A stretch of 64,000 nucleotides of DNA from Microcebus murinus. Taxonomy: Eukaryota > Chordata > Mammalia > Primates > Cheirogaleidae. The DNA lies in contig NC_134104.1 in assembly GCF_040939455.1 (NCBI RefSeq), positions 139,908,501 to 139,972,500 of the forward strand. The letters are read 5' to 3'. The position numbers and the translations under genes were made by a program. Below the pieces are notes generated by a model that saw nothing but the letters and a program-made list of their open reading frames with translations, made no database searches and was not told the DNA's origin. Shown piece after piece: positions 54,302 to 64,000 of this stretch. Each line of letters begins with the position of its first letter. Position 1 is the stretch's first letter.

Positions 54302-54643
54302 TTTGCTTGTTTGTTTGTTTGTTTGTTTTTGAGACAGAGTCTCACTCTATTGCCTGGGCTAGAATGCTGTGGCATCAGCCTAGCTCACAGCAGCCTCCAA
54401 CTCCTGGGCTCAAGCAATCCTCCTTCCTCAGCCTCCCGAGTGGCTGGGACTATAGGCATGCACCACTATGCCCGGCTAATTTTTTCCTAGATATTTTTAG
54501 TTGGCCAATTAATTTCTTTCTGTATTTAGTAGAGACGTGTTCTTAATCTTGCTCAGGCTGGTTTCGAACTGCTGACCTTGAGCAATCTGCCTACCTCAGC
54601 CTCCCAGAGTACTAGGATTGCAGGCATGAGCCACCTCACTCTG
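54302..54643 (-). mobile_element. Strepsirrhine Alu dimer, antisense
   Basis: Complete dimer preceded by (TTTG)5-type tail text and ending ccacctcactctgcc. It interrupts an older repeat (ttatttgagcacctattttg at 54240). Confidence 0.9.
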
Positions 54644-54739
54644 CCAGTGATACAGTATTGATATTAAGTATAGATCCATATGTTTTATGTCATTCCATAT
54701 ATTTTATGTCATTTTTGTTAATCATTTCAAGAATTATTT

Positions 54740-55390
54740 TTGCTTTATTAAGCTGTAAGTTCCTTGGGGGCAGGAATGATGACTGCTCTTTGCGGAACCT
54801 ACTCAGAGCCCATGATGGAGGAAACCCAAACCTGCTTAAAGTGCCAAGGAGCTCCTTATGGCCTTCAGGGTGTGGTCCACCCTGCAAGGCCCTGTAAGGT
54901 CTGGGGCCTGCTTTCCTCTCCAGCCTTGTCCGCTGCCTGACCTTCTTCCCACCCCTGCACCCTATACCCTCCTCCAGCTCCACTGGACCCCCCCCCAGGT
55001 TCTAGAATGCTCCATGCTCTCTCATCTCTGCTTCTTTCTACTTGCTGTTCCATTGCACCCTATACCCTCCTCCAGCTCCACTGGACCCCCCCCCCAGGTT
55101 CTAGAATGTTCCATGCTCTCTCATCTCTGCTTCTTTCCACTTGCTGTTCCGTTTGCCTAGAATAGTTTCCGTGCCTACTTCACCTGGCCAATATCTGTAC
55201 ATCCTTTTGGTCTCTCTTGGATGTCGCTTCCTTCAGGAAGCCATCCTTGATCTCCCCACGCCCAGTCTCTGTCGTATTCCCCCTCTGTGCTTTAGTAACA
55301 ATCAGGACTTCCTTCTCCCGGGGCTTCTCCGACATTCTATGTAATTGCTGCTTTTCTCGTGTGGATCTCCCTAATCGTGAAGCCTCCTCA
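54740..55390 (+). mobile_element. L2 element with 98-bp tandem duplication
   Basis: gctgtaagttccttgggggc is an L2 end, and 54860-55390 is a second L2 3' region (gtgtggtccaccctgcaagg, cttccttcaggaagccatcc, ggcttctccgacattctatg). A 98-bp segment inside it is doubled (see separate entry). Confidence 0.65.
54957..55152. repeat. 98-bp tandem duplication
   Basis: Unit gcaccctataccctcctcca ... cttgctgttcc at 54957-55054 and 55055-55152. The copies differ at only a few positions (a C9 versus C10 run, gctcc/gttcc, ttcta/ttcca). Confidence 0.93.
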
Positions 55391-55666
55391 CCTGCATCTC
55401 TCTCGGGTGGTGGCGTGTCTGCAGGGCGTACCTGTGGCAGCAAGTGACGGTGGGACAGATGGAGAGTCGAAGTGTAGGAGGTCGGCCGTGGATATGTGTG
55501 TTGTGAATGGGCTCCATTCGCTGGGGGCCAACCCGCTGGAACCTGTTCTTTGCAGCAATCTGATTTAGCCTCTGCCACTCCCTTGAGACAGCCAGCATAT
55601 TGTGCTTCTCGTCCATCACTGGCCTGATGACCCGGAAATGTCACTTGCCATTCTGTGGCATTTATT

Positions 55667-55993
55667 TTTTTATTTTCTTGAGACAGAGTCTCGCTCTGTT
55701 GCCCAGGCTAGAGTGCCGTGGCATCAGCCTAGCTCACAGCAACCTCCAACTCCTGGCTCAAGCGATCCTCCTGCCTCAGCCTCCTGAGTAGCTGGGACTA
55801 CAAGCATGCACCACCATGACCGGCTGATTTTTTTCTATATATTTTTAGTTGTCCAGCTAATTTCTTTATATTTTTAGTAGAGACGCGGTCTTGCTTTTGG
55901 CCAGGCTGGTCTCGAACTCCTGAGCTCAAGCGATCCTCCTGCCTGGGCCTCCCAGAGTGCTAGGATTACAGGCGTGAGCCACCTCGCCCAGCC
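55667..55993 (-). mobile_element. Strepsirrhine Alu dimer, antisense
   Basis: Complete dimer. TSDs ctgtggcatttatt (55653-55666) and ctatggcttttatt (55994-56007). Confidence 0.9.
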
Positions 55994-56007
55994 CTATGGC
56001 TTTTATT

Positions 56008-57799
56008 AAATGACCCACGGAGGCTGCAGGATTGCTTAACCCCGAGGGCTTTATTGACATTGTATTCCACGAAAATGGCACCCCTTAGAGCTGTGTGATG
56101 GACCCATGTGGCTTTAGATGTTCCTACCAGACCTGAGATTGCATGGGTGGGGGCCTCCCGCCTTTCTCACCCATATTTTTCTTGGGAAAAAGCAGTGCCT
56201 AATTCAATCCCAAAGGGAAAGAGGGATGGGAGACTGTGTTGGTGTTGGTGGTGGTGATGATGAGGAGGAGGAGGAGAGGGTTGGGAGACCTGTGTTCATG
56301 CTGCTGCTGCTTGGTCTGGCCAGTAGAGGGCAGCAGAGCCATCCACACCTTGTAATTATCAGCCATCCTGGGGCTTTCCCTTTTCAACTCACTCCCTGCC
56401 TTTGCTCTCAAAAGATGGTTGTTTCTCTGCAAGGTTTGGCCGCTGAATAGAGAGGATAACTCCTCCTAAGGGTATGTTAGTGTAAAAAAGATGATTTTAG
56501 GAAAATTCCTCTCCAGATTTGAAAAAAAGATCACACTATTTCTTTGCCTTGAATGTATAGTCTGTACCTAATCTTTTGACTGGGCCATCCCCTTCTATGA
56601 ACCAACATTTGTGACTCAAGCTTACCTCGTGGAATAAGACGGTAGCCGCATACACACAATGTCGTAGCTGGTATCAGCCCTGTTTGCTGAAATCCCAGCG
56701 GTGCCAGCGCAGCATCTTGTGCAAAACACTGATGATGGCGAAAGATAACAATTTCTTCTATTGTTCACCAGCCTCATCTGGAGGAACATTTAATTACCAG
56801 CTTGTGGCAGTTAAGGAAAAATAAAGTTCTTAAACTTAGGGAGATCTGACAGTTTAAAATAAAGGCTTGTGTGTGGGGAAAATAAAGTTTGTGGGTGGGA
56901 AGGATTTGGGAAAATAGTTTGGGTTCTAATTTAAGGACTTGAAATGTTTGAGGGAGCCCTGGATAAGAATAACATTTTAAAAATCAGAGATGAGGAGAAA
57001 CTCAAGGGCAAAGGTAGAAAGGTCTGATTTGTGTTCTCGGGTAGGTTCCATCATCTACAGCCTTCATTGCTCATAGAATTCCAACAAAAGCTCCATAATC
57101 TCCTAACTAAAAACTTTTAAATAAGTATTTGAGGAATTTTTTTTTCCTTTCTGAAATCTTTTATTCTCCTTAAAAACTTTCAGAATGAAAACTCTTAGTT
57201 TCTTTACATAGAAACCATAGCCAGAAGTTTTCCTTACATCCAGCGTCTGCCTGTTAAATTAAAACAATTCTGACTTCATATCTCATTTGCTCACCTGTCA
57301 CCCAGCCCCTTATCAGATTGCTGTTTTAGATCCCTCTTGTGACCACACCTCAAAGAGTCCTGATGTATTTTCATGGAGAATAGTCCATAGGCCTGGAGCC
57401 TGTATTTTGTGAGTGTGGTGTCAAGGCACCATTTCAAAATGTAAATGTTTCTTCCTTCTTACCCCTCCTTTTTGGAGAAGAATAAAAAGGGAACATTGGC
57501 TTGAATCAATGTAAATATTAGCTTAGGTTACCCAGTATTTTGTAAGCATGTCGGAGTACTTTGGTTTAACCATAGGCATGCCAAGATTCTATCTAGCCCA
57601 GCTGTCCCTACACCAGAGATTAGCTTCTCTTTTACAGGAGTTATTGATTCAAGAGGAAAACATGATAAACTCATAGAAAGTCATTTTTAAGAAAAATGTA
57701 TCCAAAACTTGGAAATAAGGCAAAAGAAGATTACTGAGTACCTTTTCGATATCCTACTAGAACATTGTCTGACAAACCCACCAAAGACTCTCTGATATT
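56008..57799. other. Intron, nothing recognised
   Basis: A (GGA)n/(GGT)n patch lies at 56238-56278. No exon or repeat is assigned. This is one of the longer repeat-poor stretches. Confidence 0.4.
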
Positions 57800-57954
57800 C
57801 TAGGGAAGAGGCAGCAATTTTTTTTCTACAGAGTGCCAGAGAGCAAATTTTTTGGCTTTGCAGGCTACAATATTTACTGCCAATAGCTACTTAATTCTGC
57901 CATGGTAGAGTGAAAGCAGTCATAGGTAATACATAAATGAATACATACTGCTGT

Positions 57955-58950
57955 TGTAGGAACAGAAAAGAGGTGAATGATTCCTTTCATCCCCAACATA
58001 AAGGTCATGGCCAACACCCCTATAACAAAAGGCAGGTTAACAGAGAGAAGCATAGCAAATTTATATGATCATAGTTTTATGTAACATAGGAACTTTTAGA
58101 TTGAAGACCCAAAGATACAGGGAAAGCTGTCCATTTTTATGCTCAGGTTCAGTGAAGAATGGACCGCCGTGTAGAACTGTGGTTAGAAAAAAGGGTATAA
58201 TCTAGTGCTAGTAGGCCAAGTGGGGGGACTCAGTAAGGCCTATCTGTTCAAATTTGTCTTGGCCTCCCTCTCTGTAGCGTTCCTTCCTATCAGGTATGGA
58301 GCAGGACCCTGGAATGCGGGGTGGGGGTGGGGTCTTATGACCTATAATCAAACAAGGTAGGTCAGAGAATTTCTTTATGGCTAGTTTTTACACAGAAAAT
58401 TGGGGAAAAGTTAGAATAGGATTTTTAGGTTTTATGGCTGGCTTTGGGGAATAGTAGGGGGTTTGGTTTCTATGACTTGCCTTGGGGAAGAGGAATTCCA
58501 CTTTCTAACACTTGCTTGAGGGAGAATAAGGAGTGAGCATCAGAAAGGCAGGAGAGGCTGAGCTCATGCCTGTAATCCTAGTACTCTGGGAGGCCGAGGT
58601 GGGCAGATCTCTTGAGGTCAAGAGTTTGAAACCAGCCTGAGCAAGACCCTGTCTCTACCAAAAAGAGAAAGAAATTAATTGACCAACTAAAAATATATAT
58701 ATAAAAAATTAGCCGGGCATGGTGGCGCATGCCTGTAGTCCCAGCTACTCAGGAGGCTGAGACAGTAGGATCGCTTGAGCCCAGGAAATTGAGGTTGCTG
58801 TGAGCTAGGCTGACACCACGGCACTCATTCTAGCCTGGGCAACAAAGTGAGACTCTGTCTCCAAAAAAAAAAAGAAGGGCAGGAGAAGGTCAAAGAGAAA
58901 CTTATTTTCTAAGGGCTTCATTTAGGGTATCAATTTCTGAGCTCCAAGAC
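57955..58950 (+). mobile_element. Probable solo LTR (ERVL/MLT2-like)
   Basis: The insert in the hAT element starts tgtaggaacagaaaagagg and ends ttctgagctccaagac. It contains aggaattccactttctaaca, cttgcttgagggag and ggtcaaagagaaacttattt. The layout and wording recall MLT2 LTRs. No internal retroviral coding sequence remains. An Alu lies inside it. Boundaries are approximate. Confidence 0.45.
58556..58873 (+). mobile_element. Strepsirrhine Alu dimer, sense
   Basis: Complete dimer. TSDs gaaaggcaggaga (58543-58555) and gaagggcaggaga (58874-58886), one mismatch. Confidence 0.92.
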
Positions 58951-59100
58951 TATTCCAATAAAACTTTCTTTATAGACACTGATAGTCATTTCATAGTATT
59001 TTCATGTTTTATTTCATGTTATGAAATATTATTTTCATTTTATTTTCAACCATTTAAAAATACAAAAATCATTCCTCACTTGCAGGAAAACAGATGGCTG

Positions 59101-60778
59101 AGATTAATAAGTTGGGAATGATTTTTATCCAGGTAAGATGCGAATGATTTTCTCAAATAGAAAAGGCCATAAGAGCTGCTGCTTTATGCCCTGTAAGACA
59201 TTGACCATTTTCCAATCTTATTCCAACATTCATTTTTTCCACAAATTTTTGGCCCTACTTAGGTTTTTGTATCCTCCTGTGAGCCAGCTTTATCATTCTA
59301 CTGATTTCCTTGTCATGTGAGTTAAAAAAATCTTTGGTGTATGTATGTTCTCTGTATACGAGTCAAGTGCTTAACTTTTCAAAAATTGTACTTTGACAGC
59401 CAATATATATAAAGCAATTTGAGACATTTTAAATAATAATATATAAATTTCTGTCTGTTTTTAAAACAAAGAACAGGGCAATTTGAACATTCGATATAAG
59501 GGCAAAAGGATGACACTTTGCCTTTCTGTCCTGCCAGTGGTGCAGGAAGTGGCCGAGGGAGAGTGAAAGTGGATGAAGAGGGACAGGAAGACGCCCCCTT
59601 GAGCAGGTCCTTCTTCTCTGTGCCCATGTCTCATCGAGCAGCAGTTTTGGCCACTCCAGGCACCAGTGGTGACATTGCACCGGGGATTCTTGAAATCTCA
59701 TACAATTTTCCACAAATGATCTTGGTTTTCACCTAGCAATTCTTATCATTGATAATTATTTTGAAAAAAAGAAGGAAAGAAAAAATAATGTATTTCAGAA
59801 GGCATTAATGCCGAAAGCTGGGTGATATCCCAGAGAGCACTAGACTGAGCGCCAAGAGGTTCCCAGTTTTGAGTCTGTGACTAACCAGCTATATGTGACA
59901 ATGGGTAAACCCAAGTACTTTTGTTTTTGCATAGTAAGATGAAAAGCTCGAATTCTGTAGTCATTAAATATTCCTTTTGGTGCTGAAAATTCTGTAATGA
60001 AAATAGGCCCAAATTCCTTTTGGTGGAATTAAGAGTGGTTGCTAACACCTGATTTTTTTTTTTTTTTCCTAAGTAAGAGTAGCATAGTCTGTGGTCAGAG
60101 TCTAATAGTCCCCTCTCCTCTGAATTTTCAAGTTTGACTTCTTATATATAAAAGGGAAAATGATCGTGTATAATAAAATAACTTATAAAAGTTGAAAAAA
60201 CTACTTTCGAGTTAATTCTCTATTCGGAACAAAGAACATTGGGAAAAAGTACAAAATGGAATTGTCTCCTTTGTTTGCTGTTCAGTTCCTAGTTGTTCCC
60301 TATAACGTAAGATCACTTCCCTGTTCAGCTAGTTTTAAGTCTCAGAGAAAAGATTTCCTTAGATAAGGGAGGATGAGATAAAGTAAGGCCCCAAAAAGGC
60401 GCTTGGCACCATGACAAGCTGGAACTTTGGTGAGACAGATGGAAATAGAATATAAGGAATCAGAGGCCCTTTTGAATTAAGAAGTACACTTGTGGGTGCT
60501 TGAAATTCCCTGGGTATTTCAGACCCAGAGAAGAGATTACAGCAAATCCCACAGGCATTGGTCCTTAACCTTTCTTCAGAGGTGAGGGATCTGTTGAGAT
60601 CAGAAAAAAGCTAAACTTGTTCACATATATACCAAATTTTGTCTATAACTTAAGGATCTTTTAAAAGCCCAGACATAAAAAGATTGGCTTGCTAAATTGG
60701 AATGAACTCCAGGGCATTTAGTATAGAACCTTATCTTTGAAGAGCGACTTAAGCTCACATTTAAACACTCAGGTGGCC
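59101..60778. other. Intron, nothing recognised
   Basis: No exon with homology. There is a potential splice donor (ag|gtaaga) at 59133, discussed under findings. T-runs occur at about 60053-60068. Confidence 0.4.
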
Positions 60779-60852
60779 GTATTTAGTTTTTTGGGGTTTT
60801 TTGGGTTTTTTTTTTTTATTTCGGCATATTATGGGGGTACGTATTTAGTTTT
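60779..60852 (-). mobile_element. Extremely truncated L1 with 12-bp TSD
   Basis: gtatttagtttt is exact at 60779-60790 and 60841-60852. Between the copies are T/G-rich tail text and only catattatgggggtac, which is the last stretch of the lemur L1 3' end seen at 15118 onward. Confidence 0.82.
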
Positions 60853-61769
60853 ATTAAACTAATTTTGTCTTCTTAACCTTTACACTTAGAAACAATTGCA
60901 TGTTCAATCTTGCTTTTTTTTCAGCAAATTGTTTTTGATCACTATTATGTAAACTCTAAACCTGAATGTCCAAATTGCACAAGTCTAGGGTCCAATATAA
61001 ATTTAGCTTTCAAATAAGTGAGGTTATTTTTTTAAAAGAGATCTCTGTCGTCTTTTTCTTAAGTTGCTTAGAGCCTTTCCTGGCAAGATTTTTCAATATT
61101 CTCTTGAGAGCAGTTGTGTTAACAAGTTACAAAGATTACTTTACTGCTGTGCTTGGAATTCATTTAATATGTGCATAAATCTTCAAGCCTATTATCATAT
61201 CAGTGAGAAATTTCTAGGATTTTCGAGAGCTCTTATGCATCAAAACTTCTGATTATAGCTCATTCTTAATGTGACAGAGTCAAATGTGCTGGATTAGAGT
61301 GAGGTGTTTTGTTTTGTTTTTGTTTTTATCTTATGCTTCCAAACACTTAAAGTAACTCAGCCTACTTATCTTCAGATTTGAGGCAAAAAATGCTGTTTGA
61401 TTCCCATACTTTTTGTGTGTGTGTTGCATTTCTGAAACATTCTGGCTTAATTCCATATTGATGGCAACAGATCTATACCTAGCTTTCTTCTTCCACCAAC
61501 TGTAATTTTGGACAATTTGAAATCTGTAGGAAAACTGAAAGAAAAATACAGACTTCTTCACTTAAATTTTGTAGGCTCCCTCACTTAAATCTGCCAGTTA
61601 ATATTGCCGTATTTGCTTTAGTTCTCTGTGAACATGTGTGTGTTATTTTTATTGTTGTTGAACCATTGGGAAGTTGCAGATACAACACTTATTCCTTGGG
61701 TATTTCAGTATGTATTTACCAAGAACGAAGATACTCTCTTAAATAACTGCAATACCTTTCACCACACTG
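60853..61769. other. Intron, nothing recognised
   Basis: AT-rich. No exon, RNA gene or clear repeat. Confidence 0.35.
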
Positions 61770-62175
61770 AAGGAATTTAGTGTCAGTTCAATAATATATG
61801 ATGTACTCTGTATTCCAATTTCCCATATTGTCCCAATAATGCCCTTTACCTCAGCCTTTTGTTTGAGGAACCAAAGATCAATAAATTCCAGTTGGTTGCC
61901 ATGTCTCTTTAGTTATCTTTAATCTTGAAGAGTTCCCAGCCTTTTCTTGTCATATGACATTGACATTTTAGAAGAGTCCAGGCCAACTGTCTTCTAGAAT
62001 GCTCCGCAGCCTGGTTTATCTGTTTTTCTCATGATGTGGTTTAGGTTAAATTATTTGGGCAAAAATACAACCGAGGTGGTGCTATATGTGTCTGGTTGTG
62101 ATCACATTGGGAAGGATGTGATAACAGGTTGTTCCAAATTTGGTGATGCTAAGTTCGGTCACTTTGTAACGGGAG
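61770..62175 (-). mobile_element. Ancient L1M-type 3' UTR fragment
   Basis: tttcccatattgtcccaata, gttgccatgtctctttagtt and ctagaatgctccgcagcctg are the same family and orientation as at 35420-36060. Confidence 0.5.
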
Positions 62176-63111
62176 TATCTGCCTGATTTTGTAAAAGAAA
62201 CCCTTTTTCCCTTGTTAAATCCGAGGTTGGGGGGGTGGGAGGGTCCTATTTTGAGATCATGTGAATGAGCTTTTCCCTAACAGCCTCACACCAGGTGCTT
62301 GTAGCATCCTCTGATGTCCTCAGCTTTATTTTGATTTGTTGTTGGAGGTAGGGGAGAGAGGAGGAAGAGTATAAAGGAAATGTATCCAATCAGATCTTTG
62401 TTGAACCATTTCCATTGCTCCTTTATTTGTATAGTTGCAAGAAATGAATGATGAGAGTGCTGTGTATTTTCTAGATTGTTATACTCAATCTGTATGAACA
62501 AAAGAAGCTTTAGTTTACTTCTGTCTCTCCATAGAAAAACCTCCAAGGCAAATATTTGTCTGAGTCAATAGCCTACAATGATTATTGAAGGTCTAGATGA
62601 GGTTATTAAAATGCCTGGTGTTTGCCCTGGTGGCACCCACAAGATAAATGAGGCAGAATTCTTTCAGCTTGGTTACGTGTTGGTTTTTCATGTTTCTGTT
62701 AATAGGACAGGGTAGGAATGTCTCTTTGGCAGCTAGATAAACAGCTTCTGCGGTAGAAGAGAAAAATCAGCAGCACATACCAGTGACTGAAGGAGACATA
62801 TTTAAACTTTATAAACAAAAGGTTTCACTAAAGCTTCTGGGGAGAAATATTTCTGCATGGATGTGAAAACTCAAGTGAATTTCATATTGAATCTTTCCCC
62901 CCTAGGGTATTGAGCTAAAACATTAGTTTTGGACTAGCGGGTAAGAACCATCTCTTTAAGAAGGAAAAATGTTGGCAATCCAAATCCTGCTTGAGTGGTA
63001 TTAGGTATGGAATGACGTAATTTAGTAATCCCCAAACATTGTTGTTTAAAAAAAAAGAATGTTTCTGCAAAGCCACCTTAGAATTTTGGCTTTGTGTAGC
63101 CCAATCCTTTA
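62176..63111. other. Intron, nothing recognised
   Basis: A G-run (ggttgggggggtgggagggt) lies near 62224-62243. No exon or named repeat. Confidence 0.35.
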
Positions 63112-63285
63112 AGACAGGGTGCTTCTCAACCAGGGTGCCATTTTGTCCCCCAGGGAACATTTGGTGATGTCTGGAGGCATTTTTGATTGTCACAACTGAG
63201 AGGGTGGTATTGGCATGTAGTGGGTAGAGGTCAGGTAGAAAATATCACTAATGCCAAGGTTGGAAAAACTCTGCCTTATAGGAAG
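63112..63285 (-). mobile_element. hAT-type short DNA transposon
   Basis: agacagggtgcttctcaacc, tttgtcccccagggaacatt, ttggtgatgtctggaggcat and aaggttggaaaaactctgcc. It is the reverse orientation of the family at 52336-52552. Confidence 0.6.
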
Positions 63286-64000
63286 GTAGAGTTCCTTTAT
63301 TGACAGATGTTTGCAGTATACAAGGTACTATGTGTACTAAGAAAATTAAGTACTGGACCCTGCCTTCAAAGCTCACCATCTTGTTAGGAGAACAGAATTG
63401 TAGACCATCACAAAACTATGGTAAATGCACTTTCTTATTCTATAACAAGCCTTCATTTACCGTCTGAGATAAGATGGTATAGCAGGCTATGAACAGAAGC
63501 TTCATTTGGGTTGGAGCTTACGGCGTGTGTAGCCATTACTAAGTGTGCAGAGTTGAGAAATCACACTCTTCAGTCCATTCAGCATTCATTATTACTAGGC
63601 CAAGGGAGGCCTCATTTTCCCCATTTATCTCTTCTATCCTTCCACACCACTGGCAACTATATTCCTGGGTTAAATGTAAATCTTTGATTTTTGCATGTTT
63701 TTAAAAAATGTGTATTATTGACTGTGTAGAGAATATAATCCATTTACACATTTGCATAAATTATCTTGTTCAGTTTTTTTTTCAGTTAGCCCTATGCTGT
63801 TAAAATCAATTCATGCTGTTATAGACCCATCTCTTCTATTGCTTCTCATTGCTTCGTGGTGCTCCTTGGAGTATGTATCAGTTAGTATGCTTTGTGATAA
63901 GCCATCCCAAACTTAGTGACTTAAAACAATAGACACTCATTTTTCATGAGTCTTTGGGGACATTGAATATTTGGCTGATTTGTGTCTGAGTCTGTTGATC
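63286..64000. other. Intron to window edge, old repeat at the end
   Basis: 63300-63420 (aagtactggaccctgccttc) is an old interspersed repeat. From about 63870 (tatcagttagtatgctttgt, cttagtgacttaaaacaata, ggctgatttgtgtctgagtc) an unnamed old repeat runs off the window. Confidence 0.4.

Larger units (their letters stand above)
57800..59100 (+). mobile_element. hAT-like DNA transposon split by an LTR
   Basis: The left half (57800-57954: ggctttgcaggctacaatat, gccatggtagagtgaaagca, ataaatgaatacatactgct) and right half (58951-59100: ccaataaaactttctttata, accatttaaaaatacaaaaa) belong to the same family as 45530-46190. Confidence 0.55.

Noticed and set aside
54289..54546. Frames reading FETESHS...[10 protein letters not shown] and similar at many loci
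   Set aside because: These are translations of antisense Alu elements, which recur at 31.6, 38.1, 45.1, 46.0, 52.6, 54.3 and 55.6 kb.

Overview
The window is mammalian nuclear DNA from a strepsirrhine primate, most likely a lemur. The evidence is about two dozen dimeric Alu SINEs whose right arms carry the strepsirrhine signature 'gttgctgtgagctaggctgac' (quoted in parts in the features) and whose middles carry 'ttggccaattaatttctttc' or its complement. Two LINE-1 3' ends also have the 'tattatgggggtac...' terminus that I associate with lemur L1. The species call rests on recognising these families, not on a search.

Only one cellular gene is visible. A CpG island at about 11.8-13.0 kb contains exon 1 of CMTM8 (+ strand, ATG at 12726, 49 codons, splice donor at 12873). 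The CMTM8 start is MEDPQRARSHTV..., and the exon stops inside the first transmembrane helix of the MARVEL domain. I found no second exon, so 12873-64000 reads as the 5' part of the long CMTM8 intron 1. Positions 1-11.8 kb are the upstream intergenic region. In human the upstream neighbour is GPD1L, which is not seen here.

The intron carries one retrocopy of note. It is a full-length, uninterrupted 145-codon copy of the ubiquitin E2-variant UBE2V2 (MMS2), antisense to CMTM8, at 42166-42603. It has a poly(A) tail, a polyadenylation signal and an exact 15-bp target-site duplication (TSD).

Everything else is repeat-derived or unrecognised. There are Alu dimers and monomers, old L1 fragments in both orientations (19.7-21.6, 24-26.6, 32.4-35.1 kb), lemur-type L1 3' ends, L2 and MIR remnants, hAT and Tigger-like DNA transposons, one probable solo LTR, and several microsatellites. 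Many insertions are nested and can be ordered by TSDs. A recurring, less familiar pattern is very short poly(A)-tailed inserts (about 20-50 bp) flanked by 12-16-bp TSDs at 22.95, 33.79, 35.05, 41.75, 46.62 and 60.8 kb.

No bacterial-type system, CRISPR array, tRNA or rRNA gene is present. The window is an ordinary mammalian promoter plus intron. The most testable items are the intact UBE2V2 retrocopy with its odd hairpin-rich leader, and the micro-retroinsertions.
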